From the NCBI GenBank assembly GCA_013368315.1, contig JAACJM010000081.1:186001-250000 (forward strand): a DNA stretch of 64,000 nucleotides, read 5' to 3'. The stretch comes from Tetrapyrgos nigripes. Lineage: Eukaryota; Basidiomycota; Agaricomycetes; Agaricales; Campanellaceae. Of the stretch, positions 35,761-47,545 are shown one piece after another. The notes beneath the pieces are model-generated. The model was not told the origin of the DNA. It saw nothing but the letters and a program-made list of their open reading frames with translations, and did no database searches. Position 1 is the stretch's first letter. Every line of letters starts with the position of its first letter. The translations under genes and the position numbers were made by a program.

Positions 35761-37175
35761 ATGACACCTTTCACCTTCACCACCAACTCCAAAACACCGA
35801 AAAGCAAGAACAGGAAATACAAGCTGCGTGTACTCCTGGCTGGGCACCAGGGCGCAGTAGCGTGTGTGACTGCCCATCCACTGGGAAGTCATGTAGCCTC
35901 TGGAGGTAAGTGCACAACTTTTCGGGCAGGAAAGCCTTACAGGTGCATGTAGGCCGAGAGGGGACGCTTGTCTGGAAACTTCAAGACAAGAAACTACTGG
36001 GCTCACCAACTGGGGCTGGTGACCGGGGAGTTACGACTGCTTTAGCATGGATGATTAGACCAGATGATACCGATGATGGGCTGGCGTTTGGGACTGATGA
36101 TGGATATTTATGCATCTGGCGTCGCAGCCGAAAGGAACAGGAGGTAGGCCAGCAACTTCTGCTGAGAGCAACGGGCATTGACTCGACTTGCGATCTTAGT
36201 TCACCGAGGTGTACTGCAACCATCTCGAAGGGGGAGAGAATGGGCAGGAAATAACAGCCATCGCATTCGACGCGAGCTCCAGCCAGCTGGCTGTCGTCCA
36301 TCGGGCTGAGATCGTTCACAGATTCGTAGTCGACCCATTGATGAGGCTGACCACAGTAAAATCAACAAGGATCAAGAACCACTGGCCCCAGGCAGTCGGT
36401 TTCAGACAGACAGCTGCCTGTGGTCCCGAAATCTGGAGTTTCGGAAGAGAGGATGGTGAAATGTGAGTAGATGTGATATGACGTTCTTACAAGCTGACTC
36501 ACGTTGTAGAACAGACATATACTCGATGAAGGAGGGAAAATTACTGTGACAAAGACCACCGGCGTGGTGATGTAAGTGATCTGAAAGAGCGATGTCTTTC
36601 TTTCTGAAACTGCTCAAAAGCGGTGGTGCTGCAATCAGCGTCAAAGACAATGCATATATTCTGGATGATACGTCACAGGGTGTCGCTCTCTACAAACTTT
36701 CGGGTGCAGAAAGACTCAAGACATTTGCTGTGACGACCAACGAACAACGTTCAAGAAATGTTGGCTTCCATGACGGAGGAAAAGCTCTGATCTCCGGAAG
36801 CGATCATGGTGATGTCTACATTTTTGACCAAAGGACTCGTGAGGTCAACGACATCATCCAGGTTGGGTGTAAAGATTGGGTACAATCCATAACAGTAAGT
36901 GACTTTTGGACTAAATGGAGTATAATTGTCCCTGAAGCTAGGAGCAGATGACAGAGATGGAGGGTGTACTGATAATAATCATTGGTCAATCAGGGGAAAA
37001 TTTGGGACAGACTGCTCTCCAAGTCTGGGAGAGGGAGACGCCTGCGCCAGAGAGGGAGGGAGTACACCAGGGGAGACTCCTGCAAGACTTCTACTGGTGG
37101 CAGGTAATTTGTGTGTTGTTATCCATTCTTTTTGTCATGCAGAATCTTCTGCCAGTGAGTGTTCTGATTGTTTGA
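35761..37175 (+). CDS. WD40-repeat protein with C-terminal membrane anchor
   Basis: Six exons: 35,761-35,905, 35,953-36,143, 36,200-36,462, 36,515-36,571, 36,621-36,894 and 36,948-37,175; introns 47-56 nt; all phases agree; 385 residues. The start ATG at 35,761 precedes MTPFTFTTNSKTPKS. WD-like blades: LLAGHQGAVACVTAHPLGSH, GDRGVTTALAW with GTDDGYLCIW, GQEITAIAFDASSSQLAVVH, DGEIHILDEGGKITVTK, DDTSQGVALYKL and KALISGSDHGDVYIFDQRT, DWVQSITM then VLIIIIGQSGENLGQTALQVW. The tail WWQVICVLLSILFVMQNLLP is a probable transmembrane anchor. This is a WD40 family widespread in Agaricomycetes with unknown role; it lacks the NACHT domain of the gene at 4 kb. An alternative end uses a 38 nt intron after NLLP. 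Confidence 0.8.
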
Positions 37176-37530
37176 CCGTTTCCGTTGCTCAGACCATCTA
37201 AACCGGGAGCACGTGAATGGATGGAGATTGTGACCGGTCTTGACCTGGGAATAGAGAGCGTAGCTGATCGTGATATTGATACTCTGTAATGTAGCTCAGA
37301 GAAATGGCTGTATGCATGATATATATAATGAACTTACTTGATAAAAAGTGAGTGTTCTGATTGTTTGACCGTTTCCGTTGCTCAGAACATCTAAACAGGG
37401 AGCACGCGAGTGGATGGAGATTGTGACCGGTCTTGACCTGGGAAGCGTAGCTGATCGTGATATTGATACTCTGTAATGTAGCTCAGAGAAATAGCTGTAT
37501 GCATGATATAATGAACTTACTCGATAAACC
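37156..37530. repeat. Tandem duplication, period ~190 bp
   Basis: GTGAGTGTTCTGATTGTTTG at about 37,157 recurs at about 37,348, and the copies match through GGAGATTGTGACCGGTCTTG and GATCGTGATATTGATACTCT. The first copy overlaps the end of the WD40 gene, so the duplication copied its 3' end. Small indels separate the copies. Confidence 0.85.
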
Positions 37531-38567
37531 TGGATCGTAAATCGGGGTTTTGCTTTTCCTCCTGCAGACTTGTTTGTCATGACCCATAACCAGTCAACTG
37601 CCACTAGACTTTGGGAGAGAGAGCATGGATAGCCTTGAACTTGATACTCTGTAATGTTACTTAGTAAAACTGGCTGGACCTGTGGTATAATGGACTCACC
37701 TACATAGTTCTCCAATAAATTGACGGATTCTTCTAATCTCCAACGGGGCATTCTAGCTGTCCAGATGGAAATCGTGACGTCTTTCCCATGAAAGAAAGTA
37801 TTCAGGTTGAGTCTACCCGACACGAGTTTCGTGGCAGTCTATCCGGGAAAGAAGGATGAGAGATGAGGAATTGTCGATTTTGGTCTTGATGTGAGCCATG
37901 CTAAGAGCGGATCTTGGCACAGTGAGCATTTAGGGCGAACCTATAATGCTTGGGACTACCCGACACGAGTTTCGTGGCAGTCTATCTGGGAAGAGAGAAT
38001 GAGAGATGAGCGTATGAGGAGACTTTGCAAACTCCGAACGCGTCTAACTCCGAAAGCGTCTGTTGTTGTTTGGCTGCAGCGTTAACTGGCAAACTGACCC
38101 AATTCGCACCTTTGACTTCATGCACTTCTTCTCCTCTAGCTCTCATCTTCAAAACTCCGACTGTAGACTGCTGCGCGCAGCTATCCTGATTATAACTTGA
38201 ATTCGCTTCGAGTTAATATCCTTGTAACGCAGACTTGCCCTTGGCCGACAGTTTAGGTATGCAGTTTTATTCATCTTTCCGTTATTGCTGCTCATCTTGT
38301 ACCCATCCTCAGTCCTTTCACGGTAGGTAGAGCACCAATCTAATCTTGCCAGAACAACACTGAAATTGTCTTCACAGATGTCTAGCACTTCGAAGTATTC
38401 GGTGAAAGACCTCATCAAAGATCCTAGTATCCTCACTCTGTTTGCGAAGCCCATCACTTCCCCTGGATGTGCAATGCTAACCAAACCATAGCTCTCAAAT
38501 CCTTCGATGGTTTATGTGGCAATCATGTTGGAGAGGTCCCAGTATCCACACCTAACATGTCAACCCT
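37531..38567. other. No supported gene
   Basis: Short unconvincing frames only. Words shared with the duplicated 3' end (GATACTCTGTAATGT near 37,645; ACCCGACACGAGTTTCGTGG at 37,816 and 37,957) show further local duplication. Confidence 0.45.
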
Positions 38568-38794
38568 CTACCGCCCTCCTCTGAACCAATGCTCCGTCCG
38601 AATGAGGAGAGATGGTCATTTTGGCCCAGACGACCCTCTGTACTTTCCTCAGCCATTCCATTGTCCAACTGCCTATCTTGCAGTCATCAGAGCCCCCCAA
38701 CCCTCACCTGATCACCCATTCGCCGTTGCTTGGATCGTCCTCAATGATTCTCATTTCGAGCTCTCCACTCAGACATTCTGCGTCAGATTCGGAT
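38568..38794 (-). pseudogene. Gene fragment cut by element 2
   Basis: On the minus strand two phase-compatible exon pieces, 38,708-38,794 (ESDAECLSGELEMRIIEDD, then EWVI) and about 38,568-38,635 (VVWAKMTISPHSDGALVQRR), are linked by a 70 nt intron. The upstream side runs straight into the transposon junction at 38,795, so the 5' part of the gene is missing or displaced. Not recognised. Confidence 0.4.
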
Positions 38795-39194
38795 GGAGGG
38801 ACAACTGTGTCACAGTAATACCCTAGAAAGACTTGTGATTTTACAAGGGAATTACAAGATGCAGGTTTTAAAAGTCTATCTCGTAAGTCTCTGGAAAAAA
38901 CCTGCATGCTAAATGGAGAATATACAGTGTGACAGACTGGTCACAGTAAGACACTTGTAAGTCACAAGGCATTACAATGACTTTACTGAAAAGTGACTAT
39001 TTTGTAAGTCATCATGTATATCCAATGGACTTACAAGAGACTTGTTGGATGGATTTGCAGTGCATGTCAATTAAGGAATACAGAAGGGCTTACTGAAAAT
39101 TTACAGGATGTAATACAATGAATTCATTCAACCAGGTTAATTAAATTTTAGTAAATATAAATAGACAGCTCAGGCTGGACAGGAAAAGGGCAGA

Positions 39195-40450
39195 CTACTG
39201 TGTCTGCCTTGTCATCTCCCCGTCTGCTTCGTCTGCTTCGTCTGCCTTGTCTGCCCTGTCTGCTTTGCCTGCCTCATCTGCCCTGTGTCTGCCTCGTCTG
39301 TCTCGTCTGCTCTGTCTGCCTTGTCTGCCCCGTCTGCCTTGTCTGCCCCATCTGCTTCGTCTGCCCTGTCTGCCCTGTCTGCCTCGTCTGCCTCATCTGC
39401 CCTGTCTGCTTTGTCTGCCTCGTCTGCCCCGTCTGCTTTGTCTGCCTCTTCTGTCTCGTCTGCTTGTCTGCTCCGTCTGTCTCATCTGCCTCGTCTGCTC
39501 TGTCTGCCTCATCTGCTTCGTCTGCTCTGTCTGCCTCATCTGCTCTGTCTGCCTCGTCTGCCTCGTCTGCTCCATCTGCCTCGTCTGCCTCATCTGCTCC
39601 ATCTGCCTCTTCTGCCTTGTCTGCTCCGTCTGCCTTGTCTGCCCCGTCTGCTTTGTCTGCCTTGTCTCCCCCGTCTGCTTTGTCTGCCTCGTCTGCCCTG
39701 TCTGCTTTGTCTGCCTTGTCTGCCCCATCTGCCCTGTCTGCCTCGTCTGCTTTGTCTGCCTTGTCTGCCCCGTCTGCTTTGTCTGCCTCATCTGCCTTGT
39801 CTGCCTTGTCTGCTCCGTCTGCCTTGTCTGCTTCTGACGAGGCAGATGAGGCAGACGGAGCAAAAGAGGCAGACAAGGCAGACAAGGCAGACGGAGCAGA
39901 CAAAGCAGACAAGGCAGACAAGGCAGATGAGGCAGACAAAGCAGACGGGGCAGACAAGGCAGACAAAGCAGACAGGGCAGACAAGGCAGACAAGGCAGAC
40001 AAGGCAGACAGGGCAGATAGAGCAGACAAGGCAGACGGAGCAGACAAGGCAGACAGAGCAGACGAGGCAGACAGAGCAGACAAGGCAGATGAGGCAGACG
40101 GAGCAGACGGAGCAGATGAGGCAGACAGAGCAGACGAGGCAGACGAGGCAGATGGAGCAGATGAGGCAGACGAGGCAGACGGAGCAGACGAGGCAGACGA
40201 GGCAGACGGAGCAGACGAGGCAGACGAGGCAGACGGAGCAGACGAGGCAGACGAGGCAGACAAGGCAGACAAGGCAGACGGGGCAGACGAGGCAGACGAA
40301 GCAGACAAGGCAGACGAAGCAGACGGGGCAGACAAGGCAGACGAAGCAGACGGGGCAGACAAGGCAGACGAAGCAGACAGAGCTGACAAGGCAGACAAGG
40401 CAGACAAGGCAGACGAGGCAGACGGAGCAGACAAGGCAGACGGAGCAGAC
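39195..40450. repeat. 9-bp minisatellite, palindromic block
   Basis: Units run as NNCGTCTGC up to about 39,833 and then switch to GCAGACGNN. The order of variant units is mirrored across the switch: reading outward from the centre both arms give the same succession AAG, AAG, GAG (with GAT), AAA, GGG, AAG, AAA. So the arms, each about 600 bp, are a true inverted duplication and not two independent arrays. Confidence 0.85.
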
Positions 40451-40801
40451 TGTTGAATTGGCGCATTCAGTTGCAGCCATCAACATCATCTATGTAGAAC
40501 AATAGTAGTAGTTATAAATAGAACAATAAGATTATGTAGACAATAGTGTACGAAACCAGCATTGTGCTATCAAGTACAATAGAATCTTATTGTTACTCTA
40601 GTGTTAGTTTACATGTATTTGTACCTCCTCAAAGGTATATAAGGACTCATAGATAGTCCTCCAAATAACAAGTTTTATACTTAACTCTCATCACTCAATA
40701 AGCCTCTTACAAGCCTTACAAGCTATTCTCTATCCACAGGTAAGTTGCGTGGTTGCCACTGCGTTTAGTAGTGTACAGGACCGTACCATGCCTGCTTAAC
40801 A
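40451..40801 (+). repeat. 5' LTR
   Basis: Starts TGTTGAATTGG and ends CCTGCTTAACA (TG...CA). Contains a TATATAAGG box near 40,637 followed by ACTCAT and a downstream start region. A GTAAGT donor-like site lies at 40,740. No convincing tRNA primer site was identified after it (GGTTATGGGCCCC). Confidence 0.95.
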
Positions 40802-41119
40802 GGTTATGGGCCCCGAAGGCCCTTGGGAGTGCCTTCAATGGCTGCAAACCATAGACTTCGCATACTACCTGGATGGTGCCTTCATGGCAGCCTGTGGCGC
40901 CCTTTGTGGCAGCCTGCATCGCCTTTAATGGCTTGACGATACGTCCAACAGCGCAGGACTTACGTCCAGCTGCGGTTGTTGACGATCTAGGGGAGTAGTC
41001 ACTGTCATGGCGCGTTCATCGCTGCCTCTCTTCACTTTCGCATGGCACATTTATTGCTGCCTTCTTATGCTGCATATGGATAAATGCTGACAGTTGACCT
41101 TCCCCAGAACTTATCAAAG

Positions 41120-44100
41120 ATGTCTTCCAACGTTTTGATGACCACTGTCCCCGTCTTCTCCGGTGTTGATTTCAACATCTGGGCCGACATTCTTCTCTCC
41201 TGGCTCCAGGCCACTGGACTTAGTTCAGTCCTTGGCTCTGAACCCTCTAGCGACGCCACCGTGAGTTCTGTCTCTCCTCTATCTGCTGAAGATACAGCGG
41301 CTCAAGCTGAGGCTATCACGGCGGCTCTAAAGAAACAGGCCGACTGGGATGAGAAGAACGATAAGGCCATTGGGTCAATCAAGCTTCGTCTTTCTCCTGC
41401 TATTCATCAGAAGACACTCGGTATGACTAGTGCCAAAGAAATTTGGGCTACTCTCAAAAATACCTACGGGAAACCTGGTGTTTCCGCAGTCTACACCGAC
41501 TTTAAACGTGCCACTTCCATTACCATTCCTAACGACGCTAATCCTAGTGCTACGATCGAACTTATTCGCATGCACTTCGATAGGGTTAGTGCCGCTGGTA
41601 TCTCTACTGATACTACCGACTCCACAACTCCAACTGCTTCCATTACAAAAATCCCCAATTTTCTCATAGTCATGTTCATCATATCGAAACTCCCTCCCAG
41701 ATATTAGTATATCATCAATCAATATACTCAATTATCTATCTCACAAATCGACAATCAAGATCTTGATGAACTGCAAAGCGAGATTGTCAATGTCTGGGAA
41801 TCTTGCCAAGGGGCTTTGAAGGGAAAACCACAAGCCAACCGTCTTTCAGCTGTCAAGCGAAAGGACGGTAATCCTAGTTTCCAACAGCAGCAGCAGCAGC
41901 GCCCTAGTAGCAGCAGCAGCGGCGCTAATGGAGATAATAAAGGAAAAGGCAAGGGAAAGGGAAAGGGCAAAGCTCATTTCCATCGAGGAGGTCAAGCTGG
42001 AAAAAACGAACAGGCCAAGAGACAGGGCCAGGCACATCTCGTTCATGGGGATATGTCTCCCATGATGCACACAGTCACCTTCGTCGACACGCCCGTTGCA
42101 GTTGATTCCCATAAGCCATTCTTCATGGAAACGGAAAAGCCTTTTGACGCCTTTTTCACAGGTACCAAAAGAGCTATCAATCTTGCATGCAATATTGGCA
42201 TGAGACCATCTGGTGAGACTGTTGCTGCTCTTGAGGATGTAGTCATGTCTAACTCTGATCCTTCCTCTTTCACTCCCCTTACCCCTGCTCCTCATCCCAA
42301 ACGCACTCTCACGGAACACATCTATTGGAATAATCTCCAATCATCTTCTGATGGTTGGGGATGTAATGACAACTGGAATGATGCCTTCACTCGTTCGGTC
42401 AGAACTCAGACCAATTCAGATGCCGATATGGGATGCGTTCAGGAAGAAGATGCCAGTTGGAACGAGGACACTCTGGTGAACACCTCAGAACTCGGAAGTG
42501 TGTTTGGCTCCACAATGACGGAGTCAGGTGTAAAGGTACCGCAGGACACAAGGACCCCTGTTCCACTTATCAACCGTCTTGCCTCGGATCCTGCTGCCGA
42601 GATAATGGAGTGCGGAATTCACCTTGGGGAGAGATTCCAGAATCCCGAGGACCCTCTTCACATCTATGGGGAAGGAGCAACTCCATTCCGAGCAGTAGTG
42701 AACGCCTGTGCATCAACGGGCACTCTTTCTCTGGTCCAACACCTTGCTGCAGTCCGCAGCGAGATGCAAAGTGGCTCACTGCCTGCACATCCCAGTGGCA
42801 TGACCACTCAGTCCTTACCCTCCAGTCGTGTTGCAAGCCCAACACCTGGAACGACTTCAACGGGATGGGAATGGCTAACTCCTCATCTCGAAAACGAGGA
42901 TGGAAGGTACAACGAGCTGCTCGATTGACAGAGAGATGCAACAGTTGGACTGGGAGGAATGGAAATGGAGGAGGAATTACCATCCAGGGTCCCGACTCTG
43001 AGTTCAATGCCAGAACTCCGGAGCATGTCTCCGAGCCTATCCAGCACCAGCGACCTCGAGTATATGTCAACTCCGCGATCGCTCAGCAGGATGAGCCACT
43101 CTACAGATCCTGGAGAGGCAACTTCGTCAGCGAGTATTGCCGCAGTAGGGGCATGGTCAGACAGAATTCCAAGTCTAAGACTTTCTACACCCGCCATGGT
43201 TATCGGCAGTGCCGCAAATAATTATGGTTGGTCCCTAGACTCTGAGGTGTCTGGCATGGACAACGGTTATCTCAGGTCAGATCTCACTTCAGATCTTATG
43301 AATAAAAGTACTGATGCGCTTTTTCCAGCAGCTCGTAATATGGAAGCAGGTTCTTCATGTATATATTTATTACATACCGCTCCTCTGGGTTTAACAACCC
43401 CTTTTATTTATAATGAACTGTACACTAGCCCTGGCGGCAACAATAAATATTTATGTGCCTGTGGCACTTTGTTTTCATTATGCCAGAAGTGTAAGAAGAA
43501 GAGATCTGATACTGTCAAAATCCACTTCGGTGATGGATGGTTACTTGACTCTGGAGCATCAGCGCATTTTACGTTCGACATCAATGACTTTGTTGAATTG
43601 AGTTATATAAAACCAATTCCAGTGAAAACTGCCAATGGTTTCACGAATATTCGTGCATCCGGAACAGTCCTGATCTCTCAACATAAAAGAGTTATGAAAT
43701 TAGATCCGGTCTATTACATCCCCGATCTAAATCAACGACTCTTATCTGTCGGTCAATTCTTAAATGACAACATGCTTATGCGCGGTAACTCCGATCATAT
43801 CACCATTTCGAGAAATACAACATTCTTGACTTTCTCAAAGCGTATACCGGAAGAAACGCTATACTATCTTCCACACAAATCGAAAATTGTCGCTTCTAAA
43901 GCCAATCTTTTGATTTATCTTATCAACTACGAGATCTTACATCGTCGTATAGGGCATCCCTCTCGTGATGTTCTAAAACATGTCCGACAACACACCCTTG
44001 GCACTCCTGAATTCATCATTCCAAAGGAGCTTCCTTTGTGCAAAGGCTGTCTTGAAGGCAAAACTCCCAAACAAGCTTACCCTCCTAACCAACGACGTGC

Positions 44101-47077
44101 TACTCGTCCTTTCCAAATTATCCATACGGATTTGAAGGAATTCCCCACGATCTCTTACCACAAGTACAAGTATATAATCGTCTTCTTTGATGATTATACT
44201 TCAGATGCTTGGGTACGATTTCTTAAAGACAAGATACAACCACTAACTGCCACTCGCCAGTTTCTTGCGATGGTAGAAACTCAATATAAGATGAAAGTCG
44301 AACAGTGGATGTCTGATATGGGTGGTGAATTCATTAAAGGTACCTACCGAGAAATGTTACTCGAGAAGGGTATTAAAATCCTTAAAAGTGCACCATACAT
44401 TCATCAACAGAATGGTCGAGCGGAACGCTTTATACGCACCCTAATGGATAAGGCACTGGCAATGATGAAGCAAGCGTGTCTACCTGAATCTTGGTGGGAA
44501 TATGCTGTCTGTCATGGATTGTATGTCTATCGACGTACTCCCTTACGATGACACAAATGGATAACTCCATTTGAAATGCTTGAAAAAGAAAAACCGCGTA
44601 TCGATCATTTGCGAGTTTTTGGCTGTGGAGCTTGTGTCTTTAAACCCGAGGAAACTCGAAAGAACAAACTCGCTTCCAAGTCAGAACTCATGACGTATCT
44701 TGGTGTAGCACTGGGAGAACGTGGAAATCTTTTCATGCATACAAACAATGCGGAATTTACATCCCCGCAAGCTGTGTTTGAGGAAGACTTCTTTCCTCGA
44801 TGTAAAACTCAATCTCGTGGTTCAAAACAACTTCCTATTGAGTCGTCGCAAAGCGATGACACTCCTCTACCACAACCAATCCCTGACGATGATGATGAAG
44901 ATTTTGATCATCGTCCTCCTCGCATCCCTTCCATAAGGAGACCTGATCAGCTTCGTGACGACGAACCTGAACAGGATCCACCGCCTTTGTCGCCGGATAG
45001 TGACTTAGAATCAAGAAGGCCTATAACGCCACCTCCAAGGGAGACACCACCTCCTGAGGCTCCTCAAAAAGCCACTAGACCAAGATGGAATTACGGAGAA
45101 CCAACAGGTCTAAGCGAGCGTGTTAGTGAACCAAACAAACGGTACGGAGATAAACACCCTGTACAAGTTACACGTGATCTTGAACCTCAAATCGCGGCTG
45201 ATAAAAGAGCGGAAGCAAAAGCTAAAGCAGAGAGAGATGCTCAGAGAGAAAACCGACGTCAACAAGCTGCAGAGCAACAGGTTCCCGGACCTAGTTCTGC
45301 ATCCAGAAGCGCACCCCAGGGGGAGCAGCAAGCCGAGAGTGATGACTCTGTACACCCTGAATCAGAAAATATGGCAGAACCATGCCAGGAAGGGGGAGTA
45401 TCTATAAACTTCTTGCTTATGCAGGCAATTGCTCCTGAAGAAATCGATTCCCACTTGCTTATTCAGAAAGTTACTTCAAAGAATGATGGGAATCAACCGA
45501 ATGTCCGAAATATTCGCGAATGGACATTCAAAGATATTGCACTCCTACCTAAAGATGTGCAGGAGGAATGGAAAGTCGCTTGCCGCGAAGAACTAGAGGC
45601 TCTTCGCAAGCGCGACACCTATGAATTAGTCGAAAGACCTACAGATAGGAAAGTTATCAAAAACCAATGGGTCTTTGACATCAAGTCTGATGGTCGTAAA
45701 AAGGCAAGACTCATTGCAAAAGGTTTTTCACAGATTGAAGGCATAGACTTTGATCAAGTATATTCGCCTGTTGTTCAATTCGAGACTGTGTGCTTAATCT
45801 TCGCTTTAGCTGCACTTAAGGGTTGGCACGTGTCTGGTGTCGACATCTGATCAGCCTATTTATATGGCTTACTCGATGAAGAAATCTATATGGACCAACC
45901 AGAAGCCTTTAAAGAAAAGGGACAAGAGCATAAAGTCGTCCGGCTTCTTTGTGCTCTTTACGGACTCAAACAAGCAGGACTTGCATGGTGGAAAAGTCTT
46001 GATAAGTCCATGGTGGAACTTGGTTTTAAACGAATCATTTCCGACGCTGGAATCTTCATTCACAAATGCTATGACGCCAACAATGATCTTATTGAAAATT
46101 CTATCATTATTGCCGTAGTCTATGTGGATGACGCTCTATTCTGTGGAGCTAACAAAACCTTAGTCTTACGACTCAAAGGAAACTTTATGAAGAGATGGGA
46201 ATGTAGGGATCTAGGCGATGCCAAAGAATTCCTTAGGATGAGAATTACCAGGAAAGGCAGCAAGGTCTCTTTAGACCAGTGCGCTTATCTGGATAAAATC
46301 CTAGAGACATATGGAATGCAAAACGCAAAAGTTTCTGCTACACCATTACCCGCCAATTATCACCCTCTTCCTCTTCCAAAAGACGCTCCTGTCAACTATA
46401 CTCTTCGTCAAAGTTATCAGGAGATAATCGGATCCTTACTCTACTTAATGTTAGGAACACGTCCTGATATCTCCTTTGCTGTCACAAAACTTGCGCAATT
46501 TGCTGCAAACCCCTCACAAGAACACTACAATAAGGCGAAAGACATTTGCCGTTACCTCGTCGGCACTAGAAAATATGCTCTTGTATACAACGGTCGAGGG
46601 GGAGAAGGCTTATCAGCCTATACAGACTCCAATTGGGGATCAGATCCTGGATCTCGCAAATCTCAAACTGGCTTCTTTCTACAATTAGCCCAAGCACCAT
46701 TTAGCTGGACATCTAGATAACAAAAAACCGTTGCCCTATCTTCGACTGAAGCTGAATACATGGCACTTAGTGACTGCAGTCGACAAGTATTCTGGATCAA
46801 GACTCTTCTCAGTGAAATCGAATATCCTCTCCATGCTATTCCAATTTACGGTGACAATCAGGGATCAATTTTTATTGCATCAAACCCTGTCACAGATAAG
46901 CGAACCAAGCACATTGATGTTCGATATCATTTTGTTCGAGAAAAAGTCATCGACGAGAGAGTCAAGTTATTCTTCATTGAAGGAAGCAATAACCCTGCAG
47001 ATCTACTCACTAAAGCTCTAGATCGAGTAAAGTTTGAGAAGTTCAGGAAACAATTAGGACTTCAGTTTTATAATTGA
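41120..47077 (+). pseudogene. Copia Gag-Pol, one frame with five stops
   Basis: Translation from ATG 41,120 stays in one frame to TGA/TAA-type end at 47,077. Gag (SSNVLMTTVPVFSG, DFNIWADILLSWLQ) is followed by a Gln/Ser and Gly-Lys-rich basic patch; no CCHC zinc knuckle is visible. Protease has LLDSGASAHFT (43,541). Integrase has HRRIGHP with CKGC, then IHTDLKEF, DDYT and DMGGEFIKG with HQQNGRAER. Reverse transcriptase has ARLIAKGFSQIEGIDF, LYGLKQAGLAWW and YVDD (46,121). RNase H has YTDSNWGSD, ALSSTEAEY and DNQGSIFIA. Stops: TAG 41,705, TGA 42,926, TGA 44,549, TGA 45,848, TAA 46,718. All five can arise by one C-to-T change (CAG, CGA or CAA) though 45,848 and 46,718 have alternatives. This copy cannot make full Pol. 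Confidence 0.93.
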
Positions 47078-47181
47078 AGAAAGTCCTATAAATCGCATCG
47101 AAAATATCGAGGCACTGGATCCCTTCCTTCCATGGCTGCTTACAGCGCCTACCTATGCTTACACGCACTACCGTGCTGCTT

Positions 47182-47193
47182 AGCAAGGGGGAG
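47182..47193 (+). other. Polypurine tract of the Copia element
   Basis: AGCAAGGGGGAG immediately precedes the 3' LTR, where plus-strand DNA synthesis is primed. Confidence 0.8.
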
Positions 47194-47545
47194 TGTTGAA
47201 TTGGCGCATTCAGTTGCAGCCATCAATGTCATCTATGAAGAACAATAGTAGTAGTTATAAATAGAACAATAAGATTATATAGACAATAGTGTACGAAACC
47301 AGCATTGTGCTATCAAGTACAATAGAATCCTATTGTTACTCTAGTATTAGTTTACATGTATTTGTACCTCCTCAAAGGTATATAAGGACTCGTAGATAGT
47401 CCTCCAAATAACAAGTTTTATACTTAACTCTCATCGCTCAAATAAGCCACTTACAAGCCTTACAAGCTATTCTCTATCCACAGGTAAGTTGCGTGGTTGC
47501 CACTGCGTTTAGTAGTGTACAGGACCGTACCATGCCTGCTTAACA
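47194..47545 (+). repeat. 3' LTR
   Basis: Same borders as the 5' LTR. Differences include CAACATC versus CAATGTC, ATGTAG versus ATGAAG, GATTATG versus GATTATA, CTCATAG versus CTCGTAG, CATCACTC versus CATCGCTC and one extra A; most are transitions. Confidence 0.95.

Larger units (their letters stand above)
40451..47545 (+). mobile_element. Full-length Ty1/Copia-type LTR retrotransposon
   Basis: Two LTRs (351 and 352 bp), direct target duplication CAGAC on both sides (40,446-40,450 and 47,546-47,550), a polypurine tract and a single-frame Gag-Pol region with order protease, integrase, reverse transcriptase, RNase H, which defines Copia. The LTRs differ at about nine positions plus one indel. 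The gag-pol frame has five in-frame stops and no frameshift. It inserted into one minisatellite unit of element 2. Confidence 0.95.

Noticed and set aside
39200..40505. Long mixed Cys/Leu then Ala/Asp proteins across the palindromic array
   Set aside because: The change of composition marks the strand switch of the array, not domains.
40740..40801. CRISPR-like or tandem structure near the LTR
   Set aside because: The repeat is the second LTR; no spaced repeats exist and the genome is fungal.
42433..43221. Second 262-codon frame overlapping Copia Gag-Pol
   Set aside because: A shadow of the pol frame; no retroelement motif appears in it, whereas the main frame has protease and integrase motifs on both sides.
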